Assembly: GCA_951230915.1 (NCBI GenBank)
Contig: OX579636.1
Location: 21,821,567 to 21,885,566, forward strand
Source: Antitrichia curtipendula
Lineage: Eukaryota > Streptophyta > Bryopsida > Hypnales > Leucodontaceae
Direction: 5' to 3'
DNA: 64,000 nt
Part shown: in pieces, positions 35,701 to 48,277 of the stretch
Numbering within the stretch: the stretch's first letter is position 1
Layout of the letters: each line of letters starts with the position of its first letter
Notes under the pieces: generated by a model
Databases searched by the model: none
Told to the model about the DNA's origin: nothing
What the model saw: the letters and a program-made list of their open reading frames with translations, nothing else
Program-made: the position numbers and the translations under genes

Positions 35701-36383
35701 AGTAAGTTCCATTGAAATTGTCTTCATTAATATATTTTGATGTTTGAATCTACTTCTAGCAACATTGTATTTGTCAAATATTAATTGTCATATTTGTTTA
35801 TCCTTGACGGTCACAACACTTTTGTATCTTTTTTTTGTATGAAGAAAATGGGAGGAAACATCAGTGGAGTCTAAGTTCTCAATCTATATGAACTAGTAAT
35901 TTAACAATGCAGACACAAACCTTGAAGAAGTGGACCTACTCCATAACTTCACTTCCTTGCAGACTCAACTTATGAATAGTGCAGTTCTGTGGAGAGGTGC
36001 TTGTGAGAAGGATCCTCTGTTTGTAAGCTATTGATAGAGGCATTTTCAAAACCTGATGATGTGATACTAGATTGTTATGCATCTACAAGTACCCCCCATT
36101 AGTTTTCATTATTTAAACCATGTTCTTACTACATTGTATGTAACATATTTATTGCAACTAATGATGCTGCATTCAATGAACAAGGGCCTCTATTCATGCA
36201 TGCCACAATATTGGATGTCATTTAGTGGTTTTGGAGAGCGATAGCGAGATTTTCAAAGTTGTCCTTCAACCTTTGAACATCCCTCCTATTTCTATTGCCA
36301 CCATCCAAATTAAGCACTCCTTGCTTGTAGTGCTTGATGATTCTGATGACGAGGATGTTGTGAGGCTTTCTACAAGGCCTTGA
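32800..36383 (+). pseudogene. ParB/methyltransferase-like family gene, copy 3 (5'-truncated, disabled)
   Basis: Aligns exon by exon with the copy at 10139-17025 from the end of its exon 3 to near its C-terminus. It starts at MNDIN (copy 2: MHDIN), at the Plavaka-type right end. Then come KLKLENFKGLL (VMGLEKFHELL), an exon ending FLEE (WLKE), ANNELDKIGDYVET then ALKRIPYR (AVKRVIYR), a Lys/Glu-rich segment (34760-34920), and DLVAANILDG (35404-35433) where motif IV sits. Next come LWRGACEKDPLF, DDVILDCYAST (motif I) and ASIHACHN followed by LVVLESDSEIFK (copy 2: VLAFEEDKEIF). Exons kept their splice sites, but there are many in-frame stops and frameshifts, and a MITE splits one exon. The ParB-like part is absent here. 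The alignment confirms the exon model of copy 2. Confidence 0.75.
33667..33978. mobile_element. Foldback MITE, 312 bp, inserted in copy 3
   Basis: The left arm starts CAATTTCGTTAAAATGGCGG and the right arm ends in its reverse complement with about two mismatches over the outer 29 bp. The interior has further inverted matches (TTCAGAGCGGACACTTTGAA on the left; TTCAGAGCGGCCGCTTTGAA on the right in direct orientation) and repeated ATTTCAGAAATCTAG words. It interrupts an exon of the methyltransferase-like copy just after NSNKTTRK. The flanks show only a possible ACG duplication, so the superfamily is not assigned. Confidence 0.75.
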
Positions 36384-39300
36384 AAGAGACATTGTTGTAA
36401 ATAAGTTGGTTGTTGTTTTTAAGCATGTTTAAGAAAAAAATTATTGTATAATATATCAAAATTAATTCAAATTTTATAATTGTGTATTCATTGCATCTTG
36501 TACAGATAATCCTCTCCAACATCTTGTGTTGTGGCCTTCTCCTAGTCCCAAGAGTTTGCCAAGTTATATCGAGACTTTAGTAACAACTATGGCAGAGGCT
36601 CCATCACCCATTTGTATTTAGAAGTTTTTAGACCTTGAAGCTAATGTTGAAATACTAGGGCTTACATGCAGTGATAATAGTGAAATCAGTGATCATTCTT
36701 CTCCCATATGTGGTATTGGGTCGAATTGATCTAATTTGTTCTAGACACTATTGTTGTTACTTGATTTTCTAATGTTGTGTAGTGAGACTAAAAGGGTCAC
36801 TATATTCTTGCACCTTATTATATTCTTGAGTTATTTTGCATTCTTGTGATCCTTGGTATGGTGGTAAAGGTCATTTTCATTTTAGAGGACATCCATTCTA
36901 GAAGGCATCTTCATTTTAGAGGTCAATTATTAGGAATTTTTGTGGATTGAATTTTTTTTTTCAATTAGCAACATGCCGCTTCTTTTAAATTGAAAAATGT
37001 GATTAATTCGGTGGATTTCAATAATGCTTGAAAATAATTATAAATTTTAATTAAAAACAGTATCTTTCTTGAAATGTTTTATAACACCACATAAGCACAT
37101 GTCTTTAGTTTTCAAATAGTCACCCTAAACCTTAGATTTAAGGTACTTGGTAATTGACACTTATTCTAAATAACTGATTTTTTAAAATTGTTCAGCAACC
37201 ATCTAAATTCCTTTTCACTATATGTCATATACAACAAATGTATTTCATCCAACAAAGTTGACTACAAAAAATTCATCCAACCACATTCATCTCCAATAAA
37301 AATTCTTTCAACTACATTCATCTCCACAGTCATGGATCTTCACTCTAAAAAAATTAATGCTCACAAGCTCATGCTTGCATGCTCACAAAATAGCACCTTT
37401 GGGTTGAAGACAACTCCATCACTTTAATTGTGACGCAAAATAGTACCGGTTTTGCTTGCATTCATCCAATTACTAAAGTAGTTTAGTCCTAGTGTAGTTC
37501 TAGTTTATTCTCAATGCAGACCTAGTGTAGTCATATATAATTTAGTCATAGTGCAGTAATCATGCAATTATAGATAGAGAATGCAACTATAGTGTAGCCA
37601 TAAAAATGTAGTCACATAATAAATGTACAAAACAGTTCATTAACAAATGTTTTGAAATCCTCTTACTTCTTGTTTTTCTATTTGCAACTACAAAAGAATT
37701 AATGAATGACTGCAATAGTCATCTATTCAATTACTGCCTAATCAATATACCAATGACTAAACAATGATTGTCATATCATTACCAATAACTATGATATGGC
37801 TAAGTGAAAAGGTTATAGTTTTCTATAAAAGCAACACTATGACAGGTGCTCTTCCTACCAATGATATGCTACCACAAAACACAAAGTGAAATCACTTCAT
37901 TGTCATTGAAAAATGACTTTTACATGAATAAACCACTAGACCACGACGTACTAGAGAAGGCACAATTCAATCATTTACACGGTGTGCAACAATCCAAACA
38001 AGCACTTGGGAAGTCCACATGTTGATGTAGCACAACCCTAAACCCTTCAAGGTCTTAAACTACATTAGCCAAACCTAGTTGATGAATCTTTTTTTCAACG
38101 GATAGATGACCAAAGAACCCTCTGTCCTAAATAGTTGCAATGGTCAAAATAACTCATCCATTCTAACTCCAACCTTGGCATAGTTCTTGAAGTCATTGAA
38201 CAGTTGCAGGTTTTCTGAACAACTAGAATCGAGTCATTCTATCAAGTTATTAACAGGCCTTTTTCTAGTAGTGTCCTCCTTTTTACCACAAAATCATGAA
38301 TTTGACCTTTCAACATCACTTCCTCATTGGTCCCCAAAAAATCATGCAACAATACATGTCACATCATTTCCCAAACTACCACCAATCAATACTAGATTAA
38401 CTTAATCCTTAAACAACACTGAGGCCGAAAACTGTATGAGGCCAAAAATTGTATGAGGCCAAAAATTGTATGATGGATGATTTGATTGTTCACTACAGAA
38501 ACAAAGAATGCACCTATTGGTTCAATAACCCAAGCACTTGGATGACTTCCTTGGTCACGGGAAGCCGCATTCTTAAACCCGACAAGGATAAGCTAGTTTT
38601 CATGGAAATCAATCTATCCTACATAGAAGGATTCTTTGTCATCCATCGGACACTTAGTGTTCACAGCGTCCTTCTAGGGTTAATAGTTAACCCTATAAGG
38701 ATGGTTAACCCTCCCACGCACTGATTAACTTACTGCTTAGTTTCAGTATTTAAACGAGCCCTGCACGTACCGTCAGAGCTCAGTCCTTTCTCTTTCGCAT
38801 TGAATCGTCTTTGAGTGGAAATGAACTTCAACGTCAGACTTCAGATTTCAGGCTTCAGGCTTCAGAATTCAGGTCACTGAAGTCAAGCAAGCAACGCGGT
38901 GATAAAAATTGATGGAAGTGGGTACCAAGCATTAAATTTGTCACAGGGGATGACTATACCGTAATCCGAATCACAACTCCATTTTTTTTTAATGGGGTTC
39001 ACTTGCCTTATAAAATTTGCCTTATTTCAACTATCTGCTCTCTCTTTTTGAAGCTCCTTCTTCTTCTTCTTTCTTTAGCGAAGTTTTTAGCTCCATACAT
39101 TCCTATGTTGCAGCTCCAGTGAGAGAGCTAGCACCCGGCTGTGGCGTCTGAGCTGGTGAGTTTTGGAGCTTCAAGTGTGTGGAAATGGACTTGGTGGAGT
39201 GATGTCTGAGGTTGGTAGACTGAGAGAGAGGTGGGTACACATGGACTGCTAATCAGCTGCTGCTGCTGCTGCTATTCTCCTTCTGTTGTTGATGACGCCA

Positions 39301-40080
39301 TTGCTGTTAGAGTGAAATTTGAAGATTGTATGGATTTGGATGATAAGAAAAGGAAGCTCGAATTGAAAGCCTTCGTGCTCTGGGTTTAGTAGGCTCCCAC
39401 TTTACGAAGCTGTATGTTTGTGGAGCTCAGGTTTCGACTTAGTTAGTAATGCTTTGGTCTTGTAATGCTGGTCTTTTTCTGTCTGACTCACAGCTTTGAT
39501 TCGAACTTGTTTTTGCACTACGGTGTTTATTTTCATGCTATTTAGTCTCACAATGCTGCATTCCTGCTCCACAGCTTTTGGTTTGAACTTGTTTCATTAT
39601 GATTTTCATGACATGATAGTTTGCGTGTCATAATGCTGTTGCGCGCCCTGCTGAAAACCCTTCGTTCTGGTTCCTCATTCAGTTGGAGCATCCTTTGAAA
39701 GAGCTTTTCTGTGTTTCACTCTAGTGTAGTATCGGTAAAACTTACACGATTAGTGGGAAGTTTTGAATCTTTTGCATGCCTAATTAACTGTTAATGCAGA
39801 GTTCAAGGATTCTCTACTTACAGAGATTTATGAGCCAAATGACTTCTTATTACTTTCAGCTTGCCGTGGTGAACAATGTCATAATGCCTTAGCTACCATC
39901 TTTCCAAAATCATTTTTTCTTAACCAAACGAAAGGATATAACCAACAAGCTTCACATTAAAGAGTTTTAATGCTAAATTGAAATGTCCTGCCGGTAGGCA
40001 ATGTCGTCACACCATTTCTTGCAGAGTCTGCTTCCCAATCTCACTTTGCCAATCTCTTTACCAGGGCTTGGAAGAACAGA
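36384..40080. other. Intergenic region upstream of the GDSL gene
   Basis: AT-rich to about 38700 with no supported gene. From about 38750 the composition becomes more balanced, with TTCAGGCTTCAGG micro-repeats (38850-38880), a CTT-rich tract (39058-39075) and GCTGCTGCTGCTGCT (39255-39272). These are typical of a plant 5' region or untranslated leader for the gene at 40081. Confidence 0.5.
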
Positions 40081-42587
40081 ATGGCAAACATGGAATGCAC
40101 AGTGATGTTGCTATTGGGCATGATTGCGTTCATAGCTGGTGCGGAGGCCCAGAGCAAGAAGGCTCCAGCTACTTTTGTACTCGGAGATTCCCTTGTGGAT
40201 GTGGGCAACAACAACTACATCTTGACCATTGCCACGGCGGATCACAAACCCTATGGAGTGGACTGGATTGGGGAAAAAGCCACGGGCCGGTTCTGCAATG
40301 GAAAAATCATACCAGACCTCGTCAGTACGTTTGTATTGAGCTTTAAACTTTCACATCAAATCTCCTTAAAAATTCAAATTCAAATTCAAATTCAAATCTC
40401 CTTGAAAAAAAATGAATGGTTGCAGGGTGTTAAATTTGAACATGCTGTGCAGATGACTATCTTGGGACTCCTTACCCTCTGCCTGTGCTCGCCCCAGAAG
40501 CGACGGGAAACAATCTTCTACATGGGGTCAACTTCGCTTCAGCTGGTTCAGGCATCCTTGAAGAGACCGGCACAATATTTGTACGAACAAACTCTTTGCC
40601 ATAGTCTCACAGTTGATACTCCTGTCCGGAAATAATTCTCTTAACTAGTTTTTTTGCTTTTTCAGTAGTTTTCAGCAGGTGTGGGGGCTTTCTTTTGTTT
40701 TAAGTCTAGTCAATTGTCTTGACAAACACTTGCAATATTCTTCATTGACTCTGGTAACATAAAATTTGGACCCATTTGGAATCTGCTTTTCACTCTAATG
40801 AATCTCGAAATTCGTGTCGAATGTTTGACGAACTCGAATTTTTGGATGAATCTGGTATTAGATTCCGAATGTAATATTCTGTGTCTCTGTAAGATTGAGC
40901 ATGTAATAGTTGTCAAGTATTAGTTAGCATTCAGCATGTATTAGCAAGACGTATGACTATTGTTTCATGAAGACGTAGAATATTCCAGCGTTGATCCTTC
41001 TGCGATGGATGTTTGCTTTATATAAGAGTCAAAATTTGACTCTGTTAATGTTGCTGTTGTTCAGCTTGAGCGTGTGACGATAGCACAGCAATTTAAACAC
41101 TTTCAGAAAACGAAGAAGCAGATTGCGGAGCTCATAGGACAACAAGGGGCCGATGAGCTTATCACCAACGCCATCTACTCTTTCACAGCCGGAGGCAACG
41201 ATTGGGTGAACAATTACTTTGCTTACACCACCACCACCAAATTCAAGTACACAACGAAACAATTTGGAGATCTTCTCATCACTACCTTCCACAGTCAGCT
41301 GAAGGTAAGAATCAAGTTTCCATACCCTTGTCGTTTTTGATCGAGCGTTTGGGTGTAGGATTTCATTAATTAGAAAACAAATTCCAGTGTCATTGTTGGT
41401 CGATCGCCAACACTCGAGTCTCCTTAGATTCCTTATATTTACAACTGCTGTTCGAAAAACTTGTCTGAACACGTTCGATCTGATCGAATCCATCTGCCGT
41501 GGTTTGGTTGCAGACGGCATATAGCTTAGGGATGAGGAAGTTCATTGTTTCCAATATGGGTCCCATAGGGTGTGCCCCTTCCATAGTGAATGCCAGGAGC
41601 GTAGCTGGCGAGTGTGTCCAAGAAGTTAACAACTATGCCCTCAATTTCAACGCCGCTTTGAAGCCCATGCTGGAGACTCTGCAAGAGCAGCTCCCCAACT
41701 CGGTGTTCCTCTACGCCAACGCTTATGATGTGGTCAAGGGGGTCGTTGACAACTCCTTGAAATATGGTAACTTTCATCACAGACACCCATTGAAAGTAAT
41801 TATCCCATTCTTGAATGCAGATCGAACCAATGAAATAAATTTCTTGTGTCGACCCCAAGCCAGGGAAGAGACTAATTAAGCTACCCCAAGAAAATCTTAA
41901 CCTGAGTGTTTATAATGCAATAGTTGTATGTCAGGTTTCTTCATTAATTTCCAGAGAATGAGTTTCTGACTTATCCCTCAATCATCAAAGTGGTGTAGTG
42001 AATTTTCGGAGTGTGGTTTGATTTTGAAGTGGAAGTGGAACCAAGTGGCCAACTGATGTAAAGTTAAAACTGCTGGACCAAGTGGCCAAATGTAATGTAA
42101 AGATAAACATCTTTGAAGCAATATGCAAACAGGCCAAAAACTCATTTCATGAACCCAAGACACAATCATAAAGGAAGTACAGTACAGAAGTGTCAATCAG
42201 TTGATGACACAAGAGCTAGTTGCCCTTGTTTTTTCAATTTTACACTCTAAGCTTAGTTTGAAAGTTTATACGACACGCTCTTTGTCCACAATTATATATC
42301 ATGTACACTTCCAATCGCTTTGTTTGTATAATCCTGTGTCTGTTTTTCTTTCTGCAGGATTTACTGAACCAGCCACCACAGCTTGTTGCGGCATCGGCAA
42401 ATACAACGGCCTGGACGGTTTCTGCCGCGATATCAGTCACCTCTGTCCAGATCGCACCAAGTCTGTTTTCTGGGACGCTTTCCACCCCACGGAGTCGATG
42501 AACAAAATCTGCATCGAAAGATTCCTCAACGGTGGCTTGGAATCGATCAGTCCCATGAACGTCAAGCAATTGCTGGCCATGCCATGA
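40081..42587 (+). CDS. GDSL esterase/lipase, 364 aa, five exons
   Basis: Exons 40081-40324, 40453-40580, 41065-41304, 41514-41766 and 42358-42587 join in frame (1,095 bp with stop). The N-terminus MECTVMLLLGMIAFIAGAEA looks like a secretion signal, so the enzyme is probably extracellular or cell-wall targeted. All SGNH/GDSL blocks are present: FVLGDSLVDVGNNNY (nucleophile Ser in GDS), VNFASAGSGIL (block II Gly), FTAGGNDWVNNYF (block III Asn) and FWDAFHPTE (catalytic Asp and His). MGPIGCAPS and TACCGIGKYNG are also family-typical. Length (350-390 aa usual) and five-exon structure fit plant GDSL lipases, which hydrolyse ester bonds in lipids, cutin or xylan; the actual substrate cannot be told. 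Intron 1 has an AAATTC hexamer repeat. It appears intact and functional. Confidence 0.93.
40370..40397 (+). repeat. AAATTC hexanucleotide repeat in GDSL intron 1
   Basis: About four and a half copies of the hexamer. Confidence 0.9.
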
Positions 42588-42660
42588 AGTGAGCTAGAAA
42601 TATATTGATAGAATCCTCAGAATGGAATGAACGTCGATATAGATCTAGCTAATTAAGTAG

Positions 42661-42684
42661 AATGAATGAATGAATGAATGAATG
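42661..42684 (+). repeat. AATG microsatellite, six copies
   Basis: It lies in the GDSL 3' region, about 75 bp after the stop codon. Confidence 0.95.
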
Positions 42685-42689
42685 ATGTC

Positions 42690-44329
42690 CACGTAAAATT
42701 ACACGGACCACTAGAATACCAATTGTTTTGTTTTTTAATTGCTTCCTGGAGGGTATGATCAAGTTGTGCTCATCCACGCACTGATTCTAATTCTTGGGTG
42801 GGGTGTGCTTAATTTTTCATCTAACCAATAAATTGCTGAGGTCAGGGTCGGTAGCTAATTAAAATGGCGTACGTATTTCAATCAGGGAACTCTTCGTGAA
42901 ACTGTCGGTGCCTTCAATCGTCCGTGACATTGCCATGTTTATGAATATGAGGTGATTAGTCAGGTTTTCTTTTTTTCCATTTATATTTTGGCAGTGCAGA
43001 AAGCGATCATCACTCGAGACCAGTGATCTCAGAACCGGTTCAGGGTTTTTAGCCAAATGTTCATTTTTGGAAGAATTTTTTTGAATTTACACCAGGGGCA
43101 TGAAGAAATTAAGTAGGAACTGAGCAAAATTTAGCCAGTTTTGGGATCGCTGCTCGAGACAGTGATAAGCTATTTACATTCACAGAAATGAATGAAATCT
43201 GCATTATGTGGATGAAAATTTATTTATTCATCCCAAAAGTGTACATTCATTTAAAATAGAATGATACTCTTTCTCAAGATTTGGTAGCATTTTGCAATTT
43301 CATCCACTGAAAAAGGAAAAATTGATCTCGTCAAATATCCCCTACAACTGGCAACCACATCTAAAAAATATAAACTACACTATGTTGAATTTATCTATAA
43401 TACTATAAACTACCATATTAGTACAAATTCACATATTCACAAAATTCCACAATTAGTGCAAGTTACCCTTATATATCAAAGTGGGTGCTAGTGATTGAAT
43501 TTGTTTATGTAGTGGCTCTAGTTTCTTTTATAAAACTAAACACTAGAAGAAACCTGTGTTTTTATTTATGTCCAAAATTTGCTGTTTACTAGTGAAAATT
43601 GCACCTTCACTAGTAGGACAAATCATTGTAGAGGCAACAAAGGTCCAATAAATTGTGTTTTACGACTCATTATGATTCTAGCTCCTTTTAGCCTGATTTT
43701 TTACTCTCCTGCCTTATAGCCAAGCATGCATTCATTTTTAGCTGCTAGTAATTCCACTGGATAACTCTATACTATTTTAGATGTTGTGTTTTGGTGCACA
43801 AGACCATGCCCTATAGTCCATCATCCAAAGATCCATCCATCACATTGCACCCATGCCCCATGTTGCATGGAATGAATAAAAGCTTCATATGTAAAGAAAA
43901 ATGCAATGTTAGTGAAATAATTTTTTTTTTTATTTTTAATTTCAAGTTTTTGCAAGATTTTTTCCTGCCTGCCAAACTAAAATTTGGACTTCTTTTACCA
44001 TAACTTTTTCCTGCAAGCATTGATTGAAATAAAAATTATATTCCTAGAACACTTATAGGTTTTCTTATTTTCACAAAAAGTTTCAAAAATCCGTGATAAA
44101 TATTGAGAGCGTATGAATCTACCAGATTTTCATCTTGTCTTCAATGGAGATAATGGGACTTTAGGATTAAAATGTGTACAAATTTTTTGTCCATTTGAGA
44201 AACAAAGTTTGTCTATGTCTAAGTTTACTATGATAATTTCTCATATGTTATCTTTTCATGGTTTTGGGTCTATGTTTTAGAATTTGGGCTTAAGGCTATA
44301 GTGTTAGAGTTTATGTCAATACTAGTGAC
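42690..44329. other. Intergenic, no gene seen
   Basis: AT-rich DNA following the GDSL 3' end, with no recognisable coding or repeat structure beyond homopolymer tracts. Confidence 0.5.
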
Positions 44330-44690
44330 AATTTATTTTAGTGCATATACATTGCTTTGAATTTATTGGCAAACACATTGCTTTATTTATTTTGGCAAAC
44401 ATGTTGCCACATTTGGAGGGGCAAACATATTGATATATTTGTTTGGCAAAAGCCTTGACATATTTTTTTAAGTCCAACGTACTATCATATCTTTTTAGTC
44501 TAATGTATTGCCATATTTTTTGGACAAAAGTATTGTCATATGTAGGGGGGAGAAGTATTTCCCTACTTTGGAGGACAAACATACTAGCATATTTTTGTGG
44601 ACAAATGTATTGACATATTGTTTTAGGCAAATGTATTGACATATTTTTTTGAACAAACGTACTGCCATATTTTATGGGATAAATTTCAAA
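44330..44690. repeat. Degenerate tandem repeat of about 30-36 bp, about ten copies
   Basis: Loose units of the form GGCAAATGTATTGACATATTTTTT recur along the stretch. The motif CATATTT appears about every 30-36 bp, preceded by ATTG or ACTG. The 106-codon minus-strand frame over it (QYICPQKYASMF-like repeats) is an artefact of the repeat. Confidence 0.8.
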
Positions 44691-47600
44691 TAATTGTGAC
44701 TACTTGGAAGTATTGGATTTATAAGTTAATTTCAAGAATAGGCTTTTCATATTGCAAAGACAATTGACATTTCATGGCCTTTGTCCGAGAGTCCTATCAA
44801 AGGGAGCATCGCCTCCATTAGAGATTGTTCTTTACTCATTATGTGCTTGACAATTGTTTCTAACTCACTTTCAGTTGGAGCATCTACAAACAAATTAGTG
44901 CACTAAAGAGCATTTTGTATAGTGTTGGTATTGATAGAGACGATTCCAGATAAAGTGATACATGTGAATTTCTTCTAAGAGTTGTTGTAGTTGAGATGCA
45001 CAAGTCAACATTGCTAGCCATGTCTAGTACATAATAATATGATGCAAAAGATACAAACTAGAATTGTGTTGATATAGTCTATTATGGAGAATTGAAGCAT
45101 CAACGGTCATTGCAAAAAACACCGGTCTTATTTTGAATCACAATTAGAGTGATATTTTCTTTTCTACTATAACTTTTGAATCCTAAGTCCTAAGAGCATA
45201 AGTTTTTCATTAAAGATGTCTAACTTGATGTCTAACTTGATGTTAATCAAATCCCTTATTTTCTTGAAATTAAAAAAATATTCACATTTTAAAAGTGAAT
45301 TTTGATAACTTGTCACAATTTGAGGTTTAGGGGTTTTCACCATGTTAGGAGCACCTAAATTTAATGACCTAGAGTTGAATTTTTGTGGTCTATTGCTAGG
45401 TCTATTGTCACATTAGGAGGGTATATGCCTACTAGGGGCATTTAAAAATATATTATTTTATGTCCTCCACGTCCATATAAATAGGGATCCCTTGCGCAAG
45501 CATTTATGAACATTGAAAATGGTTTCAAGATTATTCTTTCTATGAAATCTCATCACCATAAAGTCCTCCCAAATTTCCAAATTTTAGTTTTAAAAATAAT
45601 TATTTTTCCCATCTTTTACAAATTAGTGTCTAATTTCTTCATAAATGTAGTAACTCTATTTTGTGAATAACTTTTTACCTAGATTTTTTTTAGATCTCAA
45701 ATTTTGATGACACGTTATCTTCAATATTATAATAATTATCTATATTTTATTTATTTTTAAATAAATTTTCTAACAGATCCTAGTACAATGAGTATTGTGA
45801 CAGATGCTACAAAAAACAGTTGGTGATTCTTGCAATGACCTTCAAGAAGAAGAAGATGAATCTCATTCGAGCAAAGAGGTGCACATTGTGTAAACAAGAG
45901 ACATCTTCTCCTCAACTACTAAAGTGTCTCCCATTCAACAACATTTAGCAAAAACAATTCCTTGACATAACTAAATATTTCTTTTGATTCCATAATAGTC
46001 AACGGATTAGATGTGTATAGGTTTTGTGGGCTAACATTGAACCTTCATTTCAATGGCATGAAGCTAAACCTGGAATTGCTCCTTGTACAAATCATCCTAG
46101 GAAATACTAGATTCAACAATGAGTTTGGAATTTGTTGACATAGTAATCACAAGGTGTAGGTATAACATCCTTATTTTTCATGGCAAGCAAGGGAGTAAAA
46201 TGACAATATTAATTTCAACAATAGCTATCACATGTAGCATAATACTTCAATCCGACCCTAAACCAAAAAAAATTCATAAACCCAACTCATGTCTAATATA
46301 ACATGAATTCAAGGTTAGCCTCTACAAACGAAGGCACAACTTCACAAACCAATTTGGTACTCAACATTGCTAAGCATCATGTACATAGTATAGAAAGTGT
46401 CGCTTTTGCAAGACACAAGAACAAAAATTAGAATCCTAAATTAAAACCTTAAATTAGAACCCAAATACAAATCATTTTTGTACAATTTTGTCTAGAGCAA
46501 AAACTATGATGGAATCATCTTTTCAAATGCTTGCGCAATTAGGAGAAATTACTATGTTTCTTCAAACTTTTGTTATTAGTTGATTTAAGAATATTATTCC
46601 TAATTTATTAAAAATAAGATGGATTAATATATTGGTATGCATGTTGTTATATTTTTGTACATCCATCATCTTAGATCAATATTTTAATCTACAAAAAATT
46701 GTAAGGTAGCTCTTAAAAGGATTGTATAACACATGGTTCCATAATATCCCATGATTTATGTTATGCCTTGAGATTCTTTCATCCTCAATTTTTTTAATTC
46801 CAAGACTTAAGATACAATCATGTTGTCTAGAAGCTAGGAGTGGTATGGAAATTTACCTCTATATCATAAACCAAAAGGCGACTAAAGTAATAGGAAACAA
46901 CCAAACATGAAACAACCAACAAAAGGTTTAAGAAAAGCAAGAAAAAATAGAAAATGTACGTCTTAGAATCTTAGATACAAAAAATGTGGAACAACTTACT
47001 TGTGTCTCATACGTTTCTTTAGAAGTTCAAGCCCAACCATTGGTTCAGCTTCACCTTGGGAGCCGAACATCAATGCTCATTGCTTGAATGTTGACACTTT
47101 TTTCCCCCAGTGTTTGCCATAGTATTCATGTATAAGGATCTAATCTAATAAGATAAAATTCCATAATTCTGGTTTATGGAAGCTACAATGGATCAAAATA
47201 ATTGAATGCAATGTTAGTATGGTACAACAACATAATTCCTATTTAAATACAACACAATCTTGACTTGCAACATTCACAAATCTCAACTTGCAACAAATCT
47301 TTAACTATTTGTATAGATCTTGGCTTCTAACACTCACAAATCTCGACTTGCAATAAATGCCAAACTTGCAACTTTATTTTAGGCAAGCATCAATATCAGT
47401 TAATTACATTCATCACATGATTAAAATACTACTACAGTTGCAATGCTCATAGATATGAATTCACTCCAAATGTCAGTCTCTTCTTGCAATGAGGTGTAGA
47501 TAAAAGTTAACATGGTTTATTCAAGAGCTAGCTAGCCACGGATCATTGAAGGTTCTAGAAAGTTTTTTGTAAGTTCCCAATGCCTGATTTTAAGATTCTT

Positions 47601-48230
47601 GCCTTTGAAACATGGACAAGAATTCTTTTGCAGAGATTGAGATTCTTACATTGACTTTGGGGTTCCTAACTTCTTGGCTTCCCACTTCCCAACAAAGTGC
47701 ACAAATCCAACATTTACCAATCCAAGCCCCCAATTCCAATTAAAGTGAATATGATCCAAGTCCTAATAGACCCAACTACCTAGTGACGAACTCCTTGGCG
47801 TCAACGCCTTGATGGCCAAACACACACAGGATGACAATTGCGGCATAACTGAATTTTTTAAAGAAGGTGACAAAGGCAACTTGCCATTCATGATGTGCAT
47901 TAAATCCACTTGCAATATATTTCCATGATTGGAAATCAACGGCAATGGAGAGGGGGTCACTTCCACGTTTCTTCAAAATTCACCTTTTTAAAATCATGCC
48001 ATTTCTATAGCCTAAACTAAGCCCCTATTATTTATTTTTTCTTTTGCAAATTTTTGAGCAAAACAACAACATTAGTGAAGTTTAACCCTTAAATGCTTTG
48101 ACGTCCATTTTCTAGACGATGAACAAACTTGGGGAGGTCACTCTATGCATTTATACAACCCATGTGTGGCGAGGATTTGGGACCCTCTATTTACTTTTTC
48201 AAATTTAAATTAAAAAAAATAAATAAATAA

Positions 48231-48277
<47 letters not shown>

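Noticed and set aside
41029..42569. Minus-strand frames of 72-163 codons opposite the GDSL gene
   Set aside because: They overlap confirmed exons and introns of the GDSL gene on the other strand and show no motifs of their own.
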